Positions 1 to 9,645 of a stretch of 13,976 bases of DNA are shown here, piece after piece; within the stretch, counting starts at the first letter, position 1; the number at the start of each line of letters is the position of its first letter. The translations under genes were made by a program, and so were the position numbers. Under the pieces are notes generated by a model. The model saw nothing but the letters and a program-made list of their open reading frames with translations, was not told the DNA's origin and ran no database searches. The DNA is from Gymnopilus junonius. Its lineage: Eukaryota > Basidiomycota > Agaricomycetes > Agaricales > Galerinaceae. Location of the stretch: contig JADNYJ010000760.1 of NCBI GenBank assembly GCA_015501075.1, forward strand, positions 1 to 13,976. Reading direction: 5' to 3'.

Positions 1-1
1 T

Positions 2-205
2 CAGGCGTCTACTTCCAATTTGTCGATTATGTCTACGGTGTCGTCGAATCATTTGAACATGTTCGAGGATGATGTTGACGAAGAGGAGGAGGATTGGACG
101 CAGAGCGTATTGTTGGCTGGTGATGTGGATGGTAGTTGGGCAATTCAGAAACCTGCTGCTGCTGGAGGTGTTGGAGGTGTTGGATCGTCGTCGACCAAAT
201 TTTGA
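2..205 (+). CDS. 3' end of an unidentified protein gene (partial)
   Basis: The reading frame starting at base 2 is open from the window edge to a TGA at 203-205, giving about 67 C-terminal residues. The visible part is low complexity: a Ser/Thr/Asn-rich start, an acidic cluster with a run of Asp and Glu followed by a Trp, a short hydrophobic segment (SVLLAGDVDGSW), then a Gly/Ala/Val-rich tail ending in SSSTKF. Nothing identifies a family. Acidic, glycine-rich tails like this are common ends of large fungal regulatory proteins, but that is only a general impression. The downstream sequence turns sharply pyrimidine-rich straight after the stop, as behind the carrier gene further along, which fits a real gene end. 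The codon pattern and the abrupt change at the stop are the only support. Confidence 0.55.
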   Translation, partial: QASTSNLSIMSTVSSNHLNMFEDDVDEEEEDWTQSVLLAGDVDGSWAIQKPAAAGGVGGVGSSSTKF

Positions 206-1923
206 TCCCACCTCCTTCCCTCTTCCCTTGGATATCCTTATTCCTTTTTTGTGGATCGTGGTTCGTCTGTTTCCCTTGATGCCCGGCGCATCTATTGAAA
301 GGATTGGAAGGATGGATGTTGTGTATATTTCGTTGGGTTACCGTTTATTTTTCCACCACGCCTGGTCATATACCTTTCTACCTAACGCTCGTTTCTTTCG
401 TTTCTTCCCTCCTACTCTCACTATACTGTTTATCCTTATGTCTCGTCAATGTTTCTTTTTTTCGGCCTACACTTTTTGCACTGGCACATGAACATGAATC
501 AGTATACCCCCTCTCCCATATTTTCATCACGTCATTCTGCATTATCAAAGCCATTTTACTACTGTTGCCCTACCAATTCCATTTTTTTTGCATCATCTCC
601 TCATTATTGTTTATCAGTTTATTCAGCATCACTTTTCCCTTTGTCCCCTTAATTCTAATATGCATCTGACAAGTCCATGTCACTTCACTTCTTTTTTTAT
701 CGCTGCATCAACCACGCTGATCATGATTTCATCCTCCATTTTTTGGGTTCACCCTTGTTGTCCATTATCATTCTGTTTCTCTGTTCGGTGCTTGCATGTC
801 CCCCTTTCACTTTGCTGTACTGTGCTTCCCCCCATCACATCATTATTATTGAATTATTTATAGCGCGTAATGCATGCATGCACGTCGTTTTTGCAGTTAC
901 CCCCTCGTCACAAGTAATACCTTTCATCACTCCCCCTTCCGTTCATTTTCAAATTTCCCTCCCATTCCGATTTACATTTCGGACTCGTTTTTTTAGTTTC
1001 TTCGACAGACTGCATAATCGGAAGCAAATAAGTAAATAATTGTTACATATTCGAAATCACCTTGTTTTGTTCTAGTACTTGCTTCATTTCAAGGCGGTCA
1101 GAGAAATCATATCTATGGGCAGGGCTATGTCTATTCTAATGGAATGGAAGAGGATCAAGAAATGGTCCAGTAATAACACAAGTTTCAAGCTAAGCTACTT
1201 CGCGAAGCCTCTCTCAATTGGATATCCTTCCTGACCGTACAATCCCCTTGCAGCACTGAGACAGACGGCGCGACGCGTCGATAGCACGTGATGTGAATAG
1301 TTTACCTGATTCAGAATTATATAGTCCTGGTCAAGAGGTGTCAGATCCACCGATCCTGGACGTAGGGTTCCCACGGATGGGGGGGGGGGGTATTCCTCAA
1401 AGCAGTTGACGGCTTCCTCTCGGCGAACAATGTGGCATGTGACCGGCGTAGCTCAGCATCAACGCACCAAACCTTCGTCAACTCAGGTAGTTCATCCTGA
1501 CCTCTTATCACTTTCGACGCGGCGCTCCAGCTTGATGTGTCCTCTGCTCCCGCAATAACCTCAACAGGGTCAACTGATGCTGTATATACTGTATCATCTG
1601 ATACTCTCTCTCCTTCTCATGTCAATATATTTTTGTCAAATAATTCAACAAAGGAGAACGTCAGACCAAGCTCACTTCAAGTCCTTTGTGAACAATGTTA
1701 TCCATGACTTACATGGTGAATCTCCTCGATGACCTCATAGCACACAACCAATACAAAACCCTCCTATGCCCGTTCCATTTGCCTTGCCCATGGAAGTAGC
1801 TTATCGTTCTTATAACCAACCACAAAGGGATGTATCCTACTAACTAATTCCATATCTCTTCCTACTTTATCCATTTGAAACCTCGTCACTTTGAGCGACG
1901 CTAGAGTGTGCAACTGGTAAGTA

Positions 1924-2129
1924 TGTCCCATGCCGCCACCAGCTGCACTGATTATATCAGCTCCGCCGAGTGTGCCGAGTGTGAGAAAATGATGAGTTGG
2001 CCAGGCACATATTTGGATCTGACGTCCGAGATCGCTGGATCTGACGCCTCTTGGTCCTGGTCATGGCTTGAGCACGACTCGGCGCAGGGTCACGATAACC
2101 TGTACTGGAGTGCTTACATTTCCTTGTAG
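1924..2129 (+). CDS. Small Cys-containing open frame, doubtful gene
   Basis: An ATG at 1924 opens a 68-codon frame ending at TAG 2127-2129. The product begins MSHAATSC, has a Cys pair in SAECAECEK, several Trp residues (SWSWSWLEH) and no hydrophobic signal peptide or membrane segment. A pyrimidine-rich stretch lies upstream around 1850-1890, which could be a fungal core promoter. The direct repeat of the unit TGCCGAGTG at about 1966-1982 produces the doubled AEC motif. I recognise no family. The length is within what chance gives in this GC range, so this may be non-coding, or one exon of a gene whose other exons I cannot see. Confidence 0.15.
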
Positions 2130-2322
2130 TCTTGACCCCGACTCTCAGTTTATCACCCTTTTCCGAATCTCAACGTGCTTTTCGAAAATTCACGAAATTT
2201 GCCCCTGATACATGAATAGAAAGCCTCAGACCAGCTTTGCTTCTTGTCCGCAGCTTCCTGAATACAAAAGAGATTATTTGGGGGAGGCCGTGCTATCAAT
2301 GGCTGATCATTTATATGTGATT

Positions 2323-2345
2323 TGCATCCGAGATGTCCGGATGCA
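2323..2345. repeat. Hairpin with 8-bp arms
   Basis: TGCATCCG at 2323-2330 is the exact reverse complement of CGGATGCA at 2338-2345, with a 7-nt spacer. It lies about 375 bp upstream of the start codon of the membrane-protein gene at 2719 and could be a palindromic protein-binding site. No known site name is claimed. Confidence 0.5.
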
Positions 2346-2365
2346 TAACATACGTTATTGAGCGG

Positions 2366-2384
2366 GCTGTACGCGAAGTACAGC
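2366..2384. repeat. Hairpin with 7-bp arms
   Basis: GCTGTAC at 2366-2372 pairs exactly with GTACAGC at 2378-2384 across a 5-nt loop (GCGAA). It lies only 20 bp after the previous hairpin, in the presumed promoter region of the gene at 2719. Confidence 0.5.
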
Positions 2385-2718
2385 GCCTTCTATGCGTATA
2401 ATTGGCGCGTGCGTTCCCAGCTCATAAATGTCTCTCTTTGTTGGAGGATATGCTATGTCTACCGTCATGGTATATTTCCGTCACTTGGCGGCTACGACGG
2501 CCATCAAGTTCAAGGAGCTAGAAACATAAGGGTCCCTGCATCATCCAACCCTTTTAGGATCCACATTCAATTCTCTCCACGTCCCGATGAGGACAAATTG
2601 AATTGACACCGACTGCATTTGCCGGCAAAAGAGAAAGTGCGCCCTGGCCCCAGCGTCCATACCATAGCTGAGGTTTCAAACACAACTCTTCCTCAACAAT
2701 TACATTTTCCATCGAGGA

Positions 2719-4678
2719 ATGCCGACGCTGAGCGTAACTATCGAGGACACGTCCCCCGTCCTCATCTATTCCGGAGCTGGAGGACGGGACTGGGATGTGG
2801 GGAGTTCGAGAAACGATTCGTCTGCTGAGCTGTGAGCTTTCCTCCTACGTTCGCTAAAGATTCCAACGCTGACCACTTGTCCGAATGAGCACAGGTACTC
2901 CCAGAGCAGCTTCATGGATACTCAACTCCTCAATGCCAACGTGTCGTTTTCTTTCTATGGTACTGGGGTGCAGATATATGGTGCGAAGAGGTCAAACCAT
3001 GGGAACTACCAAATCAGAATTGACCAGACGGTGTATCCCCCCGTCAGCGGCGAGGCGAACGATCCAGGGACGTTTCAAACCGCACTCTTCTCTGCTCCTT
3101 CGTTGAATCTGGGTATCCATACCGTTACGATGACGAATTTGGGATCAAGCCCGGGATCCAGTTTCTTGGATATTGATTTTGTGTGTGATCTCTCACTTGT
3201 AGTGTTGAAATGAGAAAAAGGCTAACGAAGTGCTATTATTCCTTAGCTTACATGGCAGACACCTGTAGGAACGTCAGATGAAACTCTCCTGGCCTTAACA
3301 TGTGAAGATTCAGATTCTTCATTCCAATATTCGCCTTCATCTGCATGGAATCCAAGTCCGCCCAATGTTGGGATGTTTTCTGGTGGCTCTGGACATATTA
3401 CGACAACTCCAGGAGCCTACGTTGAATATACATTTACTGTAAGTAATTCCCCATATTTATGTTAACTGGCTTTCCTCATATTCTGTAGGGTCCAACCGTA
3501 GCTCTATTTGGCCCAGTGGGCCCCAATTATGCATCATATTCTGTCCAACTAGATGGTGGAAGTCCACAAAACTATTCGGCCAATAAAGCGTTTTATCGCC
3601 CGCAACAAATGCTATTCCAAGCTGGCAACTTGGCAAATAGTCAACACACTCTGCAAGTGACATCTCAGACGGGGAATAACAATTTGACGCTGGGAATTGA
3701 TTTTGCCCAAGTATTTACGACAGGATCCTTGCAAGGATCGACGTCATCGCCGTCGTCAAAGTGAGCATAATCGTGAACATTCGCAATTGCCCTCTGTTCA
3801 TTCGTCTGTCTAGCTCTCATTTCCACTTATCTGGGGGCACTATTGCGGGCATTGTAATAGGATGTCTCTCTTCATTTTTACTCGGTGCTTTACTCTCCTT
3901 CATAATCCTACGCCACCGTCCATCGCATGCCGGCAAATTATTCCGACTGAAAGGGAAGTTGGGCAAAGTCCCAGGGATCGTTGTGGAAGCTTTCGGCTAC
4001 CGACCATTGAATGGCACCGAAACCCTCTTCTCTTCGAATGCTAGCACACATGGACTCAGTAGTCACTCAACGTCGCCAATGCACACTGGCAGTCTTACGA
4101 CACCGCCTTCGACTGGCTTAGTATCTTCTGCTGGAGGGACGTATGCATCTACTCGTCGGGATTTGACTGGTGGGGACGTTGATGATCCTCATGTAAGTCT
4201 GTTTTTTCCCGATTTAATCATATTTTGATTTCTTCGCATTTAGAGCCAAGTGGTTGTGATGCCGCCGTATACCTCGGACGGCAAATATCGTCCTGATCTT
4301 CCCTCCACATCAGCACCTCAGCTCTTGCCACCGCCTCGCAGAAGTCAACCTATCACGCCCCAAGTTCAACCACAACAGCCGTCAGCAATTATACGTGACA
4401 ACCGAAGTCAGACGGCGTCACCGTCACCTTTTGGTGCTGGACAACCTGTGCTGGGGATGCCATCAGGAGACCGTGAGGCTGAGGTGCGGCGGCAACAGCA
4501 ACGACAGTTTCAGGCTGTGCTGTCGCCTGTACGGAGGGGCGATGGGGGTGTGCAAGTTCAGCAGCCCGCTCCTGGATTGGTTGCGAGGCATGGTCCCAGC
4601 GCGAGAAGCTTGGATTTTGCTTTAAGCCCTACTTTGTTGGCGGTGCCTCCTCCAGAATATCAAAAGGATCCTTCATGA
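2719..4678 (+). CDS. Single-span membrane protein, two tandem ectodomains, long cytoplasmic tail
   Basis: Exons 2719-2831, 2895-3180, 3247-3438, 3489-3760, 3814-4192 and 4244-4678 join in frame (introns 63, 66, 50, 53 and 51 nt) to give 558 aa. Residues 1-133 and about 134-285 are two similar-sized beta-rich units. The first contains IYGAKRSNHGNY (65-76) and ends LDIDF; the second contains LFGPVG and ends GIDFAQVF. This order is typical of a large Agaricomycete family of uncharacterised membrane proteins. A hydrophobic segment at 298-320 is followed by R/H/K-rich sequence, so the C terminus should be cytoplasmic. The 238-residue tail is rich in Ser, Pro, Gln and Thr with PPPRRSQP-type stretches. 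No N-terminal signal peptide is seen. The start is the ATG just before SVTIEDTSP, with G at -3. A paralogue lies at 9646-11035. Function is unknown; glycan sensing or adhesion is only a guess. Confidence 0.85.
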
Positions 4679-5639
4679 TGATGTATTTGGCATCGCCAGC
4701 AAAGTTTTGGACATTGATTTGAGAATGAGAACACTGATGTGATGCCATATGACTTTCACGAACCTTCGACTTTCTTTTCATGGATTTTGTAGTATAGCTG
4801 ACGAACCACTCTGCTGGAACGTTCATAGTAAAGTGCCAATTCCAACCTTCCTTCATTCATGCCATAAACAATGCATTCCCTTTATTGTACGTACGTAGTA
4901 AATTATTAACTGTTTCCATTAGCAGCCTGGATGAGTAGAAACCAAAAACCTCTCTACCATAGGACCGTAGGAATTTGATTACTAGATTTTGCTGAAAACG
5001 TTGATATGTTTTCAGCAACTTGAACATGTTCTTTCGGAGGGATGACGGCATATAGCACGTTGTAGCTAGCAATGTTCATTCGCCGGACAATCTCAATCGA
5101 TTTCCGAGTCCTTGCCGAATTCTCCCCTGCCCCACGTCGATCGTACAGAATGATAAGTCCCTGAGAAGCTCCTGATAGGGAATTTTCGCGATTACTGGAC
5201 GGAGATATGGTGCGCATGGGCTGCGAGGGAGCTTGAGAAAGGAGATCCGCGCCTTATGGAAAGATAACATCGGAGGTAAGTATGATTGGTCAACCATTCG
5301 TCTCGATGAAAACGGCCAGTACGACCATTAGTATATTTCGACAGGATTAGGCTCTCAGTACGACCGGCGGAGACGTAGAACGGTAAGGCGTGGTGCATGC
5401 ATTTCATCAATCATGGAGGATGGACAAAACGCGGAGTCGCAAACCAGTGTATGAGTGCACGTGACATGGCCCCTTACACTCTAAAATCGGAACTAGAAAA
5501 ACTTTAACCAGTTCGCCTCCCTTGGTATTCCTCTTTCAGCTCTTTCCGCCCAGCAAAAGGGTTGTAACAACGGTCGACCCTCTCTTTCCAATCGTTTAAT
5601 GCTCGCCCTACACACTACTACTACAACTACCACTCAATC
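4679..5639. other. 960-bp intergenic stretch with carrier promoter
   Basis: This stretch lies between the membrane-protein stop and the carrier start. The minus strand has several overlapping open frames of 70-90 codons in all three phases (about 4629-5410). None resembles a family I know and I could not join them with convincing splice sites, so no gene is called. The last 170 bp carry a CACGTGAC element (5458-5465) and C/T- and CTA-rich sequence leading to the ATG at 5640, as expected for a fungal core promoter and 5' leader. Confidence 0.5.
5458..5465 (-). promoter_or_regulatory. CACGTG (CDEI-like) site upstream of carrier
   Basis: The minus strand reads GTCACGTG, an exact match to RTCACRTG, the CDEI consensus bound in yeast by Cbf1, a bHLH regulator of sulfur-assimilation genes. 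It lies about 175 bp before the start codon of a carrier whose yeast relative moves APS/PAPS, which makes a sulfur link attractive. CACGTG is also the general E-box of many bHLH proteins, and 8 bases can occur by chance. Confidence 0.3.
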
Positions 5640-7513
5640 ATGACAAGTACAGCGACCGCGACCAGCAGTCAGGCCACGGCTGCTGCTGCTTCATTGTCCA
5701 CGAAGACCGCCACCACCACTACAATTGCTCAGACGGGAGTTGCTCCTGTGGCAAAGAAGGCGCTGTTTGGATTTTTGACACCTGAAATTGCTTCGTACTT
5801 TGTCGGTGAGTGGGTTTGGGCATGGGCGATAATCAATTGGATATTTAATTGTGCATTGCAGCTGGAGGATGCGCGGGTGCTGCATCGCGGACTGTTGTCA
5901 GTCCTCTTGAGCGACTGAAAATTATCCAGTAAGCTCTGCCTAACTCGTTATCTATTGTTCTTCGATCACTCAATGAAATTCAATATACAGACAGGTCCAA
6001 CCGCAAGGCACTGATTCCCAATACAAGGGCGTCTGGCGCAGTCTCGTTAGAATGTACAACGAAGAGGGATTCAAAGGATTTATGAGGGGCAATGGGATTA
6101 ATTGTCTTCGCATCGTGCCTTACAGGTGAGGAAACCATATTTGTCACTTTAGGGTCTATTGCCTTGTATTGACCATTGCGTTTCTATAGTGCTGTGCAGT
6201 TCACTACCTACGAGCAATTGAAGAAGGTGAGGGTTTCGATGATTGGGAAATGCTTTACTGCCAGAGTGGACGTCGAAGCATTGTTGGGCCTGCCATACGC
6301 CATTTGTTTATGCTTGAGACTACGCGGAGCATGCCACTCGACCGCCACACAGCTGCGCGAACATGGCAGGTGGGACTAATAAATGGATGTTGGCCATTGT
6401 CACTGTCCCTCTGCATGCCGTCATGATGCTCGACTATTTGCGTACATCGCCAATCCGCTTCTATATGAAATAATAGTGGTCTTCTTTTACTGACGTCATA
6501 CTTCTTTCCTTTTTCTCAGTGGTTTACAAAACATGGATCCAAAGAACTCGATACCCCAAAACGACTGGCCAGCGGCGCGTTGGCTGGTATAACCTCTGTC
6601 TGTACGTATTTTAATCACATCCACTAAGCGCGACAGACATGACGTGTTCTTAATTAAAATTTAATCACTTCATCCGTGCTGATGTCCTCTTGTCATTTTT
6701 TTGCAGGTTCGACATACCCACTAGACCTTGTTCGTGCCCGGCTGTCGATCGCAACAGCTTCGATATCGTTCACCGCCCCGGCTGCGCCCAAAGTCGCCAG
6801 CGCACCATCAACTCTGGCGTCAGCACCAGCTCTATCATCTGCCTACCACACCTCTTCCGCCGTCGCCTCCAACGCTACATCAGTTGTCTCCGCGGCCGGA
6901 GCAGCTGCCAGCTCGGTATACTCCAAGGCAGATCTAACAATGTGGGGTATGACATTGAAGATTGTCCGTGAGGAGGGTGGAGTCAGGGCTCTGTATAGAG
7001 GGTTGATTACGACTGCTGTTGGTGTTGCTCCTTACGTGGGGATCAACTTTGCAGCGTATGAGTTTTTGAGGGGGGTTGTTACACCTCCAGGAAAGAGTAG
7101 TGTACCGAGGAAACTGCTTTGTGGTGCCTTGGCCGGTAAATTTCCTTTATTTGCCTTAAGTGGTATTTGATTATTGACTGGGTATGACTTGGATGCACAG
7201 GCTCGATCTCGCAGACGTTAACGTATCCCTTCGATGTCCTGCGTCGCAAGATGCAGGTGACGGGTATGCAGAACGGATCGATCAAGTACAACGGTGCCAT
7301 TGACGCTTTGACGAGCATCGTTCGCGTGGAGGGTGTGAGGGGGTTGTATCGTGGCCTGTGGCCTAACCTGCGTGAGTGTCTCTTGTTCATAATTACCTTT
7401 GCGGGTTGTTTCCTGATACACTACTTTTGGTGTTTGCAGTCAAAGTTGCTCCAAGCATTGCAACATCATTTTTCACCTACGAACTGGTGAAGGAGTTTTT
7501 GATCCCACCATAG
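5640..7513 (+). CDS. Mitochondrial carrier, YPR011C (APS/PAPS carrier) type
   Basis: Exons 5640-5805, 5862-5928, 5991-6125, 6190-6226, 6520-6601, 6707-7135, 7201-7371 and 7440-7513 join in frame to 386 aa. All three carrier repeats show the signature: SPLERLK in repeat 1, YPLDLVRAR in repeat 2 (166-174) and YPFDVLRRK in repeat 3. The stretches RTVVSPLERLKI, GNGINCLRIVPYSAVQF and TYPFDVLRRKMQV resemble yeast Ypr011c, shown to carry adenosine 5'-phosphosulfate and PAPS across the inner mitochondrial membrane; SCaMC- and CoA-type carriers differ at the GNG...PYSAVQF site. The first ~40 residues are Ala/Ser/Thr-rich without clear targeting features. An Ala/Ser-rich insert at about 185-236 enlarges the loop after the second signature. 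Intron 4 (6227-6519, 293 nt) is far longer than the other introns, all but one of which are 56-68 nt. The family is certain, the exact substrate is inferred. Confidence 0.92.
6227..6519 (+). other. Unusually long intron 4 of the carrier gene
   Basis: The donor is GTGAGG after the LKK codons and the acceptor is TTTTCTCAG before WFTKHG; joining them keeps the frame. At 293 nt it is four to five times longer than most introns here. Its sequence contains stops in the gene's frame, so it is not coding as read through. An ATGATGC (near a snoRNA C box) around 6422-6428 and a CTGA around 6490 are both weak matches. Confidence 0.6.
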
Positions 7514-8598
7514 ACTGGGACATGATCGACGACCGAATGCCTCGTATCTCCCGCCTCCCTTCCGGTCTTCTTCCCCCCTCACGCCTCCGCCCTTGCGTTT
7601 GTACTCTCCGCCGACAGACCTTGGATCCCCCCTTTTTCCCTGCTTGATAGATTTCAGGATACCATCTACTTTCCATATCTTTTCTCTTAATGTTTTTCTT
7701 CCATATATTATGCTCATCTTTCAACTCTTACTCTTCTCTTCATCTACATGCCATACATTTATATCACTTCTGGTGAACCCTCCTTCCTTTTTTTTACATT
7801 TCCTTTAGACAGATGGATGGAGATGTGCCTGGAGCTTGATTTTCTTGCTTGACGGACAAGTAGAAGTAGAGAAGCGGACGGGAGATAATGGGAAGGTGAG
7901 AAGGCTGGGGACGGCGGATGATCTACTTTTACATTCTGCTTAGTTGGAGGGGTTAGACGGTGTGATAGTGGATTCGGAAGAGTGGTATATTGATATCGCG
8001 GTATAGGGCAGTATAGTGAAGAATGTTGTATACAATATTGACTCGCATGTACATAATTTATCGAATAACATCTGGCATTCGTCATTGGATTTCCGCTGAC
8101 AGTCTTAGCAGACTTCGCCGCATACTGACCCTGTAGTTGATTGTATAAATGGAAGGAGCATAGTATCATCCTGATTGATAACGGAAATTGATCATATGGC
8201 ACTTGTAACCGTGTCGACAGGGCATGAACCTGGAACAAACCGTGATTAGCATTTTCTTACGGTCCGGAGAGTTGAATGAAGCAGATGAGGTTTCTCGTCG
8301 AAAGGTGGATGTAACCTTCGTGAGTCCGTCATCAGCATGCCGCTGTAGCAAATTCGTGACCAGTGACGCCTAAGTAAAGCGAAAAAAATCAGATTCAATC
8401 TCTACCATTTGAATTTGTAGTAGGAAAAGCGGACCTTCTTCCTTTAGGAACCAACGTCCTTACTTTCAAGAGAGTCTCTTTCCTTGAACTGTGGTATAAG
8501 CGCATGGTCCCTGTCCTTATAACCTTTTTCTGAAAGGATACTTGGAATGCCATCTAACGGCCATCCGTGGAAAATCAACCTCTAGTTCTTCTCCAATA

Positions 8599-8637
8599 TC
8601 CATGAAATTGATCTTATAAGGCTTGATTTTTCATGGA
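8599..8637. repeat. Inverted repeat with 9-bp arms
   Basis: TCCATGAAA at 8599-8607 is the exact reverse complement of TTTCATGGA at 8629-8637, with a 21-nt AT-rich spacer. It lies in an otherwise featureless region and has no gene beside it that explains it. Confidence 0.45.
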
Positions 8638-9270
8638 AGATCTCCAGGACGTGCAGAAGTCGCTGGGATCGATTTTCTTGCCACATAATTTTGATGCCCG
8701 GGTAACTGCGTCATCGTGGCTCATGCGAAATCCGCCTGCGAGCGTTAGGCAAGACTCGAGTGGATTTCCACGATGTCAGTGTTTTGTTTTCAGAAGACGC
8801 TTTGGCCATACCGGGTTTATACTATTCAGTTAGGACCAAATAATAGGCAGTTGTGACGGTGGTTAGTAGGTAGGTCTAAAATGCGACAAATTTTTTACTT
8901 ACAGAATAACGTGCCGGAGCAATCCCTTTTGCAGACAAAATTTCCTTACGTAGATAGCCGTGTTTATACAGCGTACCTTGTTTCAGTCTGTTTGCTTCCT
9001 TCAAATGCGCTAAGCACAGCGAATCAGAATATAATTTTGCTATTCAGCGATTCACTGACACCCTGATGCATTCTTGATTTGTTAAAAGTTCAGCTCAACG
9101 AATTATAACTTGATTATAACTTGAAGGGCTTTCGATAAGATGCGTAGTAAATGGTAACATAGTATTTGCCGTCGTGGATCAGATAGATCATTAAGCTGAA
9201 GTAGTCCGCCAATGAAGATTGCTGTAACCTGAAATTCTCAACTTCGTTCTTCCCACCTTCGCCATTTAGC

Positions 9271-9285
9271 GGCTAAATTTTAGCC
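9271..9285. repeat. 15-nt palindrome GGCTAAA-T-TTTAGCC
   Basis: Two 7-bp arms are separated by one T, preceded by a partial extra copy TTAGC at 9266-9270. It could be a protein-binding site or the remnant end of a small inverted-repeat element. I found no matching second end in the window. Confidence 0.4.
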
Positions 9286-9645
9286 CCTCCTGTATACATC
9301 GGCAATGTCAGTATCGCCAAGGAAGCATCGCAAGAGTGGTAAAACATAAGCAGCCGTTTTTGACAATCTGAAACGAAGACATACTAAAGAAACCACATCA
9401 AACAAGCATCAAATTTATACGGCCTTACTTATATTTCCTTGTTTGGAGTTACACATCTTCCATGTTAATGTGTTTAACCTCCGCAATAAATATGGAACCG
9501 TTCTACGCAGGTTCGAGTTTGCGAAGCTTGCATCGTCGTCACTAGATAAAAAGATTCAAGCTGGGATTCAGACTGTGAGTGGCCAGCGAAGTCCACATCT
9601 CTCCTCACGCCCCTGCTCCATCACAAGAAATGAGATTAAAATTTC

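Larger units (their letters stand above)
206..2718. other. 2.5-kb stretch with no supportable gene
   Basis: From 206 to about 1060 the plus strand is strongly pyrimidine-rich. Several overlapping open frames there are rich in Phe, Leu, Ser and Cys, as expected from T/C-rich sequence and not from a gene. The rest is of mixed composition. It holds a 12-G run at 1379-1390, a perfect palindrome next to a CACGTG at 1271-1290, a small Cys-containing open frame (1924-2129, listed separately) and two short hairpins at 2323-2345 and 2366-2384. The last few hundred bases presumably carry the promoter of the membrane-protein gene that starts at 2719. No tRNA, rRNA or transposon coding sequence was recognised. 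Confidence 0.6.
7514..9645. other. 2.1-kb stretch with no supportable gene
   Basis: The first ~290 bp after the carrier stop are pyrimidine-rich and probably its 3' untranslated region. The remainder is AT-rich with scattered short open frames. The longest, 159 codons on the minus strand at 7759-8238, is Ser/Pro/His-rich and partly the complement of the pyrimidine tract, so I do not call it. Small structures present are an inverted repeat at 8599-8637, a tandem 11-base repeat at about 9101-9122 and a 15-nt palindrome at 9271-9285. The right end is the 3' flank of the minus-strand membrane-protein gene. Confidence 0.55.

Noticed and set aside
295..1039. Several overlapping open frames of 90-140 codons with hydrophobic stretches
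   Set aside because: They result from T/C-rich sequence (Phe/Leu/Ser codons, few stops) in all phases and show no coherent protein pattern.
1250..1375. CTGAGA followed by ACCTGATTCAG and GACGTAGGG, reminiscent of a TPP riboswitch
   Set aside because: The GGGTGC strand needed for pairing is missing, spacing and helices do not fit, and no thiamine gene lies next to it.
1444..1505. GTAGCTCAGC and GGTAGTTCATCC resembling tRNA A and B boxes
   Set aside because: No acceptor stem or anticodon arm can be formed at correct spacing, and the B box lacks the GGTTCGA core.
7759..8238. A 159-codon minus-strand open frame
   Set aside because: Low-complexity Ser/Pro/His/Leu composition, partly the complement of the carrier's pyrimidine-rich 3' flank, with no recognisable domain or splice context.
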